From: Opisthorchis felineus
Lineage: Eukaryota; Platyhelminthes; Trematoda; Opisthorchiida; Opisthorchiidae
Assembly (NCBI GenBank): GCA_004794785.1
Contig: SJOL01006429.1
Coordinates: 342,323 to 406,322, forward strand
Reading direction: 5' to 3'
DNA length: 64,000 bases
The position numbers were made by a program, and so were the translations under genes. The notes beneath the pieces are model-generated. The model searched no databases. It worked only from the letters and a program-made list of their open reading frames with translations, and was not told the origin of the DNA. The first letter of the stretch is position 1. Each line of letters opens with the position of its first letter. Of this stretch, positions 54,201 through 64,000 are shown one piece after another.

Positions 54201-56019
54201 AACACGTCTTTCAGAAGTACTTACTTCTTCGTTCAGAGGGACGCCCACCTCGATCGAAGCGAGATGGGACCGGACGTCTTTGATCTTTCCTCGAAGTACT
54301 GGCGCCATCTGATAGTCTGTCCATCGGGGGTTGGTTAACCGCATAATAGGGTGGCGGAGGTGGCATCGACAAGAAATTAGATGGCGGAACCGAAACGAGG
54401 CTTGGGGTAACTCCCTGCGCTAGTGCGGAGTTGTTTGAAGTAAAGTCACTTGGAAGGGGTACTCCATCCGGAGATTCATCATCCGCACCCTCAGTTGTTT
54501 GGCTCTGGTTGGTACCTGCGCGATCAACAGGACCAGTTGACCTATCGGTCCGCTCCTCGTCCGGCTCAACTCTACGGCTGTCCCATCGCTGAGATCTGTT
54601 CCGCCGTCTGGCAGGGTCCTCATCGGACCCCACAGGTGACCGAGAACGCCGATGTTCTCTACGTTCATGTCTTCGGTCTGAATCGCGACCGCGTCGACTA
54701 CTGGCACCCTCGTCGCTATCCCGATCGCTTCCACTGACTTCGTCCTCATCATCCTCTTCCTCGTCTTCATAATCCTCACCTCCTTCCTCATCTGAATTCC
54801 GATCGCGCTGGTCGGAGCGTTTCTTTTCGGCATTCAGCACAGCCGCTGTAATAGCACCAGCAGCTGCGCGTGCAGCATCTCGTTCTCGGAGTGTGTTGGC
54901 CAGAACAATGTCACCAGGTTGGGTGATCTTCGCACGTGGATGCAATGGAGATAGCCAACACACATCGTCTGTCTTAGTATTCCAATAATAGAATCTGCAA
55001 GACATGAAGCCACGACAAGGTCAGAAGTCGGAAGAGCTGGTGCATTTAGCACCACATTTCATCGCGGAAACTGAGTAGACAGTGAGATTGACAGCTTCAT
55101 TAGTTTAAGCTTATTTTCTAGTTTAAACTGGAAAAACATTACTCTATACTCTGCCGACGTTAAGAGATAACATCCAATAAAATATCTTTCTAAGACTTTG
55201 CTTCGGAAGCAGCATGTGTGCAAATTATCATGATGAACAACCAGGGGCGCGTTGTGGACCCAACTTGGCTCATCGACCTTATCTACTCAACCATCCAATA
55301 GTGCAAGCGCATATGAATGAGTCGTATGTACCTAGCCCTTGAGTAATCTTCGGGTTTTTTCAGGCCCTTATTAGTTTCTAATGACTGAAAACTGAAGATG
55401 TCCTCAAAAATTGGTGGCGAAACACAGAAACTGAAAATTGAAACATTGGATCCCCTTAAACCACTTCACCAACAGCCGGTTAGTTAAGCCTGGTCTCTGC
55501 AGTCAGAGGACTTGTGCTTTGGACAGGCGTGACCACTCTACGGCACGTGTCACCATCATCAGTTTACTTGCGGTTGCAGTGAAACACACAGGTAGAACGG
55601 ACTGCTGCCTTTCTCTGTGGATTACTGAGCATTTACTCAAAGAGTTGCTACGGCCCATGCGACTGGCAGATACCAAGTCAATATCAGTGGTACGTACCTA
55701 AGTGTTATTAGCTGTGCGATATGTTTGTGAAGCTGACCATATTGTTGGTCATTCCAAAGTTTTCAAGAGTCTGCCACACAAGCAAGACCGGAATCTTTTG
55801 GCTTTTCGGGAAATAATTCCAATTAGAGCACAAAAACCAGCACTGTACGTACAAAAGTATTGGTTCAAACCCTCTACTTACCCTGGAGCTGATCCCACCT
55901 CTACTTTCACCATAAGACTTCATGTGATGTTCGATTTTCAACCTTTATTACCATGCCCTTAACTATAAATGTGGAATGTTGTACGTCGGCGACTGATATG
56001 GCGAAATGTCGTAGTCCAG

Positions 56020-56066
<47 letters not shown>

Positions 56067-57655
56067 TTCCTCTATAGGAAGATGACAGCATTTGAAGCTC
56101 CGGTCGAAAGAAGTGTAACAGAATGTACGTCGTCGTTCATCTGTAGCACACCTTCGGTGCCTAGCTGCCATGCAACCCGAAGGAAGCACGAGGGTTGGGA
56201 TACTGCCAGGTTATCCAAGCCTAGACAGGAGAAGTCGAGAGGCAGAGATCGGGTTCGAACCACGGACCTTTCTGTCAGTAAATTCGCGCTCTAACCACTG
56301 AGCCACTTCGCCCTTCTTAATGGGATGCATTTTCAACTCTAGTCGCTTTCGGTTTGCATGCAGTCATCCATCCATTCTCGATTCCCCGACAATAACCATC
56401 ACATCATCATTTCGCTTGAACTCAGTTTACTAGCTATAAACTATATGCCAAAAGTATGCCAGTTGTGGTTTTCCTGACACACCGCAACATTCTACGTACC
56501 AATAATGTCACCTCGAAACGCTACCACGAATCAGCGAACAATCCAACCACCAAATTGCGGAGAAGTCATTCGTCCTTGTAGGGACGGACGGTCAAGCGCC
56601 GGGAGCAATCACATAATGGATGTTGGACTATTTTACAGTTCTGATGGAATGGGGGCCGGAACGATACAAAAATGGAATGTGACAGGGCCTTGTTAGTTTA
56701 CACCACCGTCCAGAGGTTTCCAGCTAAGAGACGTCAGTTATAAGCTGAATGCAGCGTAACTACTAGATACTCAGGTCAAGAACAAGAAAAACTGAAATCG
56801 TTCAGCTGCAACACCCTACAGGTGTCTAGCTGCCATGCCGCCCGAAGGAAGCACGAGGGCTGGGATACTGCCAGGTTGCCCAAGTCTAGACAGGGAAAGT
56901 CGATAGGCAGAGGTCCGGTTCGAAACACGGACCTTCAGGCCAATAAATTCGCGCTATAACCACTGAGCCATCTCACCCCCAAGGACATGAACCTGAAGGA
57001 GTATCCGTATATCCCAATATTCCGGTTCATATGGTAACTAGGAAGATTGTAGAGCCTTCGCAGGGATATCACTGGAGGACAAAACTGGCAACTGGAACCC
57101 CTGTGCACAGTTAATGGCGTGCGATGACTGGTGTTTTTCTTAGTTTCGCTTATGGTGTTTTTTCACCTGAACAGTTAGCGCCGAAGTTGAATGATCCCTA
57201 AGTGTCATCAAGCAAAATTACCTTCCAGTAACCGGATCGCCAACTTCAATCCAATGACTGGGAAGTGGATAACGTCTCAGCATACGATTCTTCAACCGAA
57301 TCCAACGCATATCTGCCGAGAATTTCTGTCTACCGTACCGCTCGAAGCAATACGGCTTACAACGATGGTAGACATTTTGTCTATTTGGACAATCTGCACA
57401 TTCGTATACGAGAATACCGTTCTCGATGACCGGACCAGGGCTAATCATATTCAGGGTTTTCTCCAAAGTTTGCGGTTTTTCGTGTGATGCTGGTGCAGCC
57501 ACCGGCTCAGTCTCTTCGTCATAATTCTCGGCGAATACTTCCTCTGGAACAAATAATCGTAAAAACGCAGTGTTCAACATACCTTCGTCATTATGTTCAC
57601 TGGAGATAATCCCGCGTTTCTTTAATCGAGCAAGTAGGGCCGCCGGGAGCGGCAT
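51049..57655 (-). CDS. PQBP1: Polyglutamine-binding protein 1 (WW-domain splicing factor)
   Basis: Nuclear protein that links transcription to splicing and binds the U5 15-kDa protein through its C-terminus. Coding exons on -: 57655-57583, 57543-57222, 54994-54225, 51293-51049. Total is 1410 bases, 469 residues (human 265). The start [16 protein letters not shown] matches human MPLPVALQTRLAKRGI. Then [13 protein letters not shown], a Cys cluster C73-x2-C76-x9-C86-x3-C90, and a WW domain at residues about 118-148 (LPSHW, FYYWN, CWLSP). Then come acidic and Arg/Ser-rich runs, a Pro-rich run, and the C-terminal [36 protein letters not shown] and PGAVLRAN boxes, nearly identical to human. All introns are GT-AG with consistent phases. 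Convergent with PSMD1. Confidence 0.94.
51294..54224 (-). other. PQBP1 intron 3 (2931 bases)
   Basis: Contains repeat B copy 2 (53505-53680). The rest shows only short frames. Confidence 0.75.
53505..53680 (+). repeat. Dispersed repeat B, copy 2
   Basis: Counterpart of 25390-25515, with about 90 extra bases before the shared AGCCAGTGTC. Confidence 0.5.
54225..54994 (-). CDS. PQBP1: PQBP1 exon 3
   Basis: Residues 132-388: second half of the WW domain ([16 protein letters not shown]), then acidic, Arg/Asp/Ser-rich and Pro-rich (MPPPPPYY) segments. Ends CGAAGAA before GTAAGT. Confidence 0.93.
56023..56064. repeat. AT microsatellite, 21 units
   Basis: Uninterrupted AT repeat of 42 bases in PQBP1 intron 2. 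Confidence 0.98.
56135..56313 (-). repeat. tRNA-derived SINE, copy 10
   Basis: Near full length, sense with PQBP1. Contains reverse B-box GGGTTCGAACC and head CACTGAGCCACTTCGCCC. Confidence 0.92.
56800..56980 (-). repeat. tRNA-derived SINE, copy 11
   Basis: Near full length, sense with PQBP1, with ACTGAGCCATCTCACCCC as the reversed head. About 490 bases from copy 10. Confidence 0.92.
57222..57543 (-). CDS. PQBP1: PQBP1 exon 2
   Basis: Residues 25-131: acidic start, Cys4 cluster, basic stretch and the first half of the WW domain up to GDPVTG. The donor is GGAAG before GTAATT, two bases into Arg. Confidence 0.92.
57544..57582 (-). other. PQBP1 intron 1, 39 bases, in frame and without a stop
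   Basis: Starts GTATGT and ends TTTGTTCCAG. Removing it gives [13 protein letters not shown], which aligns with human EEEIIAEDYDDD. Keeping it inserts 13 residues ([13 protein letters not shown]) with no human counterpart. Confidence 0.8.
57583..57655 (-). CDS. PQBP1: PQBP1 exon 1
   Basis: Encodes residues 1-24 ([20 protein letters not shown] and HNDE). Ends GAAG before GTATGT. The frame stays open both upstream and through the next intron, so homology decides both the start and the end. Confidence 0.85.
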
Positions 57656-58239
57656 CGTGACCGATATCCCAAAGTACCTGGAAGGAGTGAAAGAGAGCAC
57701 TTCACAATGTTGATGAGGAAACAGATCACGGTTTTTAGATAGCCACATACAAGTGCTATACTGTTGGACTAATTTGTTTAAGGCGTCTGTATCCACTGGT
57801 AGCACATTTTCAGCCAAAAGGCATTTGAGGAAACCTTGGGCAGTGAAAGTACGCAATCTGCACTTCTGAAGAACTGCAGCTAGCGGTGTCCCAGAGTGGT
57901 GGGGTTTTTCGACTATCAGCAGCAGCAGTCACAAGTCGTGCACACGTTTTACAGTGATTCTAGTGCTGAAGTTTCGTTCGCCAGTGATGTGGGGAGTGGA
58001 AACAGGTAGCTACATTCTGAAGACGAAATCCGCCATCTTTGCACGAAGGCAGTCGTGGTGCTTTGCGTTTCGACGTCGGGGGAGTTTCGAGAGTAGCTAC
58101 GCAAACGATATGACTGTAAGAGCGTTCTGTGGTTCGACAGAATTTTTGCACAAGACACGCGCCTAGCTCATGTTCAACAACTAGACGGAAGGTTCGTGGT
58201 CCGGTGGCCAACAACCAAACAGGTACACAGCTAAAAATA
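57656..58239 (-). promoter_or_regulatory. PQBP1 5' flank with a strong splice acceptor 22 bases before the ATG
   Basis: Read on -, CTCTCTTTCACTCCTTCCAG ends at 57678, so the mature message would have a 22-base leader after the junction. This could be a spliced-leader trans-splice site, common in flatworms, or the end of an untranslated-exon intron. No upstream exon is evident. Confidence 0.5.
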
Positions 58240-60090
58240 CTCTCATGCCACATCGGCCGTCGCGTGTTCCCATCAACCGGGTTGCCTTACTTGCTGCATA
58301 CAGCAGCATGGATAAGTGAGAACATGCTACTGCTAGCGCATCCATTCTTGCACTTTCACGTTTTCCATCTTCCACCCTACCCCACCCAAATCTGAATACT
58401 CCCACCGCAGGTCCTAGCACTAGGACTGACCGTTTTGCTTGCCCTGCATCACACTCAGCTGCAGCTTCTGGACGTCCGAGTTCAGTAACAACCCTAAACA
58501 CTAAAACAAGTCTGTTTCCAAACCTCGAAAGCCTGTCTACTTAGCCGCCTTCAATGTTTGCACACTTAATCAAGCAGGGCAACAGGTGACTCTTGCTCGT
58601 ACGCTGAATTCTCTCCGCATTGATGTATGTTGTCTGTCAGAAACAAGGATGCAGGACGCAAGTACTGTGATCGAACTGACTGCCCCCTCGCTCTCTTCCA
58701 GGTTTCGGGTGCGCACCTCTGATGATGCGGAGGCCGGTACAGCTGAATATGTTGAAGTAGGTATTGTATTGAGCGACCGAGCGGAAGCGTGTCTACTTGA
58801 TTGGATACCCATTGATAGTCGCCTCTGCACGGTTCATTTGGCAACGTCTGTGAGAGAATCTGGAGGAAGTGAGGTCCATCGCACCCTGTTTATTGCGTCT
58901 GCTTACGCCCCAACTGACTGTAGCTCTGAATCTGTCAAGGAATTTCTATGACGCTCTACGTGTCTTTCTACAGCGGGCTAAAAGCTCAGATATCGTTGTG
59001 GTTGCTGGTGACGTGAACGCCAAGATAGGTTGACTAAGCGCTACTGAGGCCGATTGGGTGGTCGTCTTGGATTGGGCACGAGACGCACGAACAACGGGAA
59101 TCGCTTACTTCAGATGTGTGCCGATCACAGACTTCCTTTGCAGTACGAATTTCAGGAACAGTGGAATTCGCTTGACAACCTGGTTCCCACCAACAAACCA
59201 GCCACGAATCCAAATAGACCACATCGCCGTCAGTCATCGGTGGTGAGGATCGATCACCGCCTGCCGCTCCTTCTGGAACACCAGGCCTACGCAAAGTGCC
59301 AACACCTCGCTTAGCCATTGAGAAGCTATTGGACCCAGAAATCAAACGAAACTGTTAGAACCAGCTCGCCGAACGCCTAACGGTCGGTACAATGTCGGAT
59401 ATAAACGGCCACTGGGAAAAGATATGTAAAGCGCTATTCAAAGCCGGAACTTCTGTTTGCGGTACAACCTAGCCAAGCTCATCTAAATATTGAATCTCTG
59501 ATAAGACCGTGTCTTTGCTGGAGACCCGCCGATAGATCCCTCCTGGCCGCAATCACAACTCCACCCGACGCATCATCCGACGCCAGGTGAAACTGAGTAT
59601 CCGTGTAGACCGAGAAGCTTGGTGGACCCGAAAGACCGAAGAAATGGGAGATACAAAGAATGCTGGAAACGTCTGCAAGCCGTTCCACTTGATTCGTTCG
59701 ACTGGCCCTTGGAAACCACTTGCCAGCGAAATAATCAGGGACCAAAATGGCACCATGATATGCAGCAAAGCAGAACGTTTGGACGGTTGGACACAGCACT
59801 TCGAACAGCAATTCAGCTGGCCACCTGCTACCTCCAGTCCAGAATCCTGGCCTCCAAAAGAAAGGTGGGCCGGGAATATGAAGCCGCCTTCAGTTTCAGA
59901 AGTGTCCGAGTGTATTTCTTTACTCAAGCGTCATCGTGCTGCTGGTCCTGACGACCTTCTATCCGCTCTTTTCAAGGATGGCGGTGGGCTTCTCAGCCAG
60001 TGCCTGTCTAGCCTATTTGGGTTTATCTGGGAGGAGACGGTCCCAGACAGCTCAATTCAACTCGATTTATCAGCTATAAACCGTGTACCA
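58240..60090 (+). mobile_element. RTE-like LINE, 5' half, truncated in the reverse transcriptase
   Basis: A leader rich in Ser, Pro and Ala runs into LAAFNVCTLNQAGQQVTLAR (about 58540) and IDVCCLSETRMQDAST, the start of the APE-type endonuclease. HRTLFIASAYAPTDCSSESV follows. After a stop come DIVVVAGDVNAKIG (about 59000) and a frame with IQIDHIAVSHRW. The linker frame at 59587-60093 has WTRKTEEMGDTKNAGN, FHLIRSTGPWKPLASEIIRD and LKRHRAAGPDDLLSALF, entering the reverse transcriptase fingers. It ends before the palm. Stops break it. Confidence 0.85.
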
Positions 60091-60169
60091 TAGGCACATT
60101 AGTTCCAGCTGCTACAGTTTTGATCACCGGAAAACGAAAGTGTTGGGCATACAGCCAAGCCTTAGAGGC

Positions 60170-60581
60170 GATAGTGTGTTCAGTTTATTCGGAAATTGGG
60201 TAGCTACGCATTGAAGGCGATAGCTTTGATGCACGAGCGCCACTGACTGCACGATTGGACCATTTCCGCCATTGTCATTAGCCAATGGTGAGTTGAGTTT
60301 TGGGGTCCCCATCCAGGGAACCGACAGTTGTCGACCCCACTAAGTTTACTGGCCAGTGTTTCCATACTTCGTTGCCAGGTTATACATTGTCCACCTCTCG
60401 GTCGCTTCCACTCAGCACAAGGCTGGGCGAAAAGAGCTCTGCGAGGCAGACAGTTTTCCGGCATGCGGAGTACATGTCCCAACCAGCGTCACCTGTGAAG
60501 CTGTTGGGGATATCAATATCTCCAAAAACTCTATATCTGCGTGTGCTAACGAACTTCCGGCATTTTTCAAGGTCGAACTAT

Positions 60582-60623
<42 letters not shown>

Positions 60624-62230
60624 GCATTGTCATTTTTCCGTTATCGCCTGTTAATCGCTTGCTGTTCGGAGCGTTACAGTTGTGTCTTCTTCTTACTATT
60701 CCGCTGTACTAGGAGTCGGGATCAGGCAACATAGCTGGGGATAGCATATCGTCACAGTCCGTGCATATTATCGTTGCTCACTGCGTTATCGAAACCGCAA
60801 CAGAAGCGTGAGTAATTCATCTATCGCGGGAGAGTTCTTTCTTGCTAACATCACCTGGCACACCTCAGCATTGCTAATCCAACGTTCCCATCAGACCTGA
60901 CCAACGCTTCGGAGATACCGATGGTCAAACACTGACATCTTTCGTAAGTCCGCTGCGCGTAGAGGCCACATCTCTGATCCGCAAATCAGTATGGATTGCA
61001 CCGACGCAGTGTAAACTCTGCCCTTGGCAGACAAACTGACGTCACGTCGGCGCCATAGGCGTCGGAGGTTTGCAAAAGCTGCCCTGGACATCCCGATTCG
61101 AGAAGTAATCTCATCTCCAGTCAGTCCACCGGAGCTTATACAACTACCCAGGTAAACAAATTTACCTACCACGTCAATTAGCTCGCCTGCAAGCATGAGG
61201 TTTGGGTTTCATCCAACCCAGTCTTGTGGCCATACTTTACGCTTTGCAGGTGTGAAGCGCATGTCACACCGTGCGGCAGTTATTTAGGTTATTTCAAATC
61301 GTCTGCATTAGGGAAGGATCTGAACCAAGGAGTGCAATATCGTCTGCATACTCAATGTCTGTGAGCGAAAGTCCCGGGAGCATTTCGACTTCTGAGGTTT
61401 CAGAGGCAGGTAGAGAAATTTAAGCAGCATATCAATAACAAATTTGAAGAGCAAAGGTAAAAGAGGACAGCCTTGTTTTACATCGCTGGACGTGGTGAAC
61501 TCAGGCGAAAGCTTGCGTATACTCGTACGCGCCCTTAGGAGTGCGCATACAGTGCCTGCATAAACGATGTAAGTTTGAAGGGGAGACCTTTGATCACCAG
61601 AGTTGCTGACGATCGACAAAATCAAAAGCAGCTTTCAAATAAAAAAAAGATCAACTTGGGACGTCTGGAGGAGTGGCGGTGTTCAAGAATTTGTCTCAAA
61701 GTAAAGATATGGTTGATGCATCCTCGACCAGAGCGGAACCCAATTTGATTCTCACCAATTTGTCTCTCTCGATAATCCATCAACCTGCTCATAATAATGC
61801 CAGAGAGCACCTTAGATGCGACGGATACCAGGCTGATACCACGATGGTTTTCACATGATATTCTTGCGCCTTTTTTGAAAACTGGGATGACGGTCGAGGA
61901 GCCTCAATCGGCTAGTATTCTGTTTTCGTTCCAAATCTTCTGCAGTACGGTCGTCAGACTGTTCACCAGGACCTCGCCACCTTCTTTGAAGAGCGTAGGG
62001 TGCAGATCATCCGGACCAGGTGCCTTGTTGCGCTTCAGGATTGACATCTCACGTTGGATTTCGGTTGCTGATGGCGGTTTGGTGTCAATGTTCCATTCAG
62101 GCCCACTTGGTTTTTCCAGCGGCGTCAGCGACGCCACTGGAATTCCAGTGGAATTCTTCCAATTCACGCACACTGCCAGACCCGTAGTGTGCGTCATCCC
62201 GCCTCGGTAGACGATGAGTCGGCGTGCCCA
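60170..62230 (-). mobile_element. RTE-like LINE, reverse transcriptase to 3' end, interrupted
   Basis: Read on -: RNKAPGPDDLHPTLFKEGGE (62030), NQIGFRSGRGCINHIFTLRQ (61745), FTTSSDVKQGCPLLPLLF (61480) and DIEYADDIALLGSDP (about 61350, catalytic YADD intact). Then VGKFVYLGSCISSGGLTGDE (61160), SVFDHRYLRSVGQV (60910), a gap holding the AT run, then MGHVLRMPENCLPRRALFAQ (60480) and PGWGPQ to QWRSCIKAIA (60210). Frameshifts separate the pieces. Opposes the RTE element beside it. Confidence 0.88.
60584..60620. repeat. AT microsatellite inside the RTE copy
   Basis: 37 bases of AT repeat in the stretch (about 60490-60780) that interrupts the pol tail. Confidence 0.97.
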
Positions 62231-63079
62231 TAATACGACTAGGCCACCGCAGTTGAAGGTGCTGGATGTTTTTGCGAATAAAATACCTCTGCCTGAGCAA
62301 GCACTCGCCTTCTAATTACCTCATTAAGAATCCCTCGAAGCCATCCGATACCAATAGCCCTTTTGAGGCATGTATGAGAAGAGGAATATGGAGGCGCCTT
62401 ACACCATATATCTACACAAATCATGTCTCTCAATCACACAAAAGTACAACCCATACTGTAGCCTCGTGCACACGAACCCCGAAACCCAATGATATAACTC
62501 TCTGACGACACGAGTGGCGTAAACCGGCATGTGCGGTTTGCGCCCCCGAGGTTCCCGAACAGAAATTGTAAGAAACACAACTACCGAAGTGCGAAAAGTT
62601 TTGCATAGAGTGTAGCGCACTCCCGTGAGTTGCAAAGCGATTTACTCAGGGCTGCACATTCTGAAGCAAAAACTCATATTTTGTAGGTGCCTTGCACATT
62701 TGGAAGGGTATGATGGGCGTGTTTCTCAAAAGTCCTTGTGCATTTGTACAAGGACGCAGTCGAAAGCGTACTCTTGATCGACAAGTTTTTCACCAGTGAA
62801 GATTTGAAAGCTTAGGAATTGAATAACCCTGGCGTTCGCCTCATTAATTAACTGACGACGATGTTGAATAAGTGCGGAGATTGTGCACCACTGTCTGGCG
62901 CCATGGTGTGTAGGGACATTTTGAGAGAAATATCAGTACACTCTGAGACGGTTGGAAGTGTGCATATGAAAAGATCAGATCATTATGGAGCATTCCCTAT
63001 TGAACAACAGCGGATGCAACCCCAAACCAGTCGGAAAACTGTGCGCATCTTTGAATTAGGGAACATCAAAATTGCACAT
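62231..63079. other. Flank between RTE pieces
   Basis: A 128-codon + frame (62861-63247) ends in reverse-transcriptase-like sequence. Its first half has no motif I know. Otherwise short frames. Confidence 0.4.
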
Positions 63080-63345
63080 GGTCTGCAGGAATGCCCCAAA
63101 AATTGTGAACATGAAAAGTTCTTGCGTTCGCAAACATCCGTGCGTTCGCAAACATCCAAAACCTTCCATAAACGAAATAGTGCCCGTCAAAGATGCCGAC
63201 CCACTTCATTCCTATTTACTTTCGTGATCCACGAGGTAATGAGATGAAGGTTGGAAAGTCGTCAAGACCCTGAAGTTCAAATAGCTGCCAAAAAACTTAT
63301 CGATCCGGAGTATGCAGACGACTCAGATGGCCCAGAAAGCCTGAA
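63080..63345 (+). mobile_element. RTE or related LINE, reverse transcriptase palm scrap
   Basis: Reads QECPKNCEHEKFLRSQTS, then ARQRCRPTSFLFTFVIHEVM, then after a shift VQIAAKKLIDPEYADDSD, the YADD palm box. An 18-base unit (GCGTTCGCAAACATCC) is doubled at about 63123-63158. Diverged from the RTE copy at 60170-62230. Confidence 0.65.
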
Positions 63346-63379
63346 ATGCTCGAAAAATAGTTCATTTCATCCGTGGGAC

Positions 63380-63658
63380 CAAGAATCGCAAAAACCGCCT
63401 GTGAGTGAGACCATGAATCATCAAAGTGGAGCGACCATCTTCAATAGTCGCACCTCGAACACTGGACCGAGTCCCTCGAGCAACATTTATCGTGGCCACT
63501 AATTGCCACATAGGTGGGTCCTGAAACTGAGGTAGAATCCTGGTCGGTGAACCTGGAGCCCCTACGACATCGGAGATTCATGGCTTCTTATGTCCTCTGA
63601 AGTTCCACCGAGCTCCTGGTCCGTATGACTTGCCAGCCGCATCGTTCAGGGACGAGGG
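63380..63658 (+). mobile_element. LINE linker and start of reverse transcriptase fingers
   Basis: SGATIFNSRTSNTGPSPSS and, near 63600, FHRAPGPYDLPAASFRDEG, the HRAPGPDDLP box at the start of the fingers. This N-terminal piece lies downstream of the palm scrap, so the two come from different copies or a rearrangement. Cut off by the CR1-like tail at 63659. Confidence 0.6.
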
Positions 63659-64000
63659 TTTTCACGGATTCACGGATTGATACACAGGATGGAGGTTTTT
63701 GCCGAAGTTTCCCGGGTCGGTTGTGTTCTTGTCGTTCTGCGGTTGTCGTTCACCATGTCCCCGCCGTGTCTTTGATGGCTCAATGGTGAAAACCTGTTGG
63801 CCAAACCTTGTTCAAACAGGGCATAAGTAAGAATTAGGTTCCCTCGGAGTCGGCGATACTCGAGGGGAAAGAGGTCAAGCGCCGTGAGAAGCATTTAATA
63901 GTCCAAGGATTTAAGGCCGGCAACCATTTTCGTAGCAGCTCGCTGGACACGCTCAGTGAGGGTTACGTCCTTCGTGCGCCCTGAGTAGACAACTTGGTTG
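63659..64000 (-). mobile_element. CR1-like LINE, 3' end, continues past the window
   Basis: Nearly identical to 10329-10436 plus 10670 onward. Same octamer tail at the 3' end, same [16 protein letters not shown] and [11 protein letters not shown] thumb motifs. About 233 bases present in the other copy are missing here at a short ACC overlap. Confidence 0.88.

Larger units (their letters stand above)
54995..57221 (-). other. PQBP1 intron 2 (2227 bases)
   Basis: Splits the WW domain. Holds an AT microsatellite and two SINE copies. 54995-55960 shows nothing I recognise. Confidence 0.8.

Noticed and set aside
1..64000. CRISPR arrays, operons or other bacterial features
   Set aside because: Introns, SINEs and LINEs show nuclear eukaryotic DNA; no spaced short repeats were seen.

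Overview
This is nuclear DNA of a flatworm, most likely a digenean trematode (fluke). The evidence is a mix of split genes with GT-AG introns, a set of 39-47 base introns at the 5' ends of both genes, and a dense load of RTE-like and CR1-like LINE remains and of a tRNA-derived SINE whose read-through peptide I recall as common in fluke gene predictions. I do not commit to a species. The base composition looks less AT-rich than Schistosoma.

Two genes are certain and converge tail to tail. PSMD1 (Rpn2), the large scaffold subunit of the 26S proteasome regulatory particle, lies on the + strand at 19559-48299. It has 17 coding exons and encodes 1205 residues. I traced every exon by homology and all splice phases close. 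PQBP1, a WW-domain spliceosome-associated protein, lies on the - strand at 57655-51049. It has 4 coding exons and encodes 469 residues. The 3' ends are 2.75 kb apart. One goes to protein turnover and the other to pre-mRNA splicing, so they are neighbours but not a pathway.

Layout: 1-19.5 kb has no gene I can name. It holds an RTE 3' end (22-232), a decayed CR1-like LINE (about 640-1860), a 264-codon open frame of unknown nature on - (4969-5763), a second CR1-like LINE on + (about 7860-10150) and a third on - abutting it (10329-11400). From 19.5 to 48.3 kb is PSMD1, with introns full of SINEs, LINE scraps, inverted repeats and a repeat family that carries a hammerhead-ribozyme-like core. From 48.3 to 51.0 kb is intergenic. 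From 51.0 to 57.7 kb is PQBP1. From 58.2 to 64.0 kb is a nested graveyard of RTE elements in both orientations, interrupted by an AT microsatellite and ending in another copy of the CR1-like element that runs off the window.

The points most worth attention are: the Rpn13-binding motif of Rpn2 is internal and followed by about 60 extra residues; a 39-base stop-free intron in PQBP1 is easily mistaken for coding sequence; a Cys4 cluster precedes the PQBP1 WW domain; and hammerhead-like catalytic boxes with a conserved stem II sit in a three-copy repeat, two copies of which form a fold-back flanked by a 13-base direct repeat.
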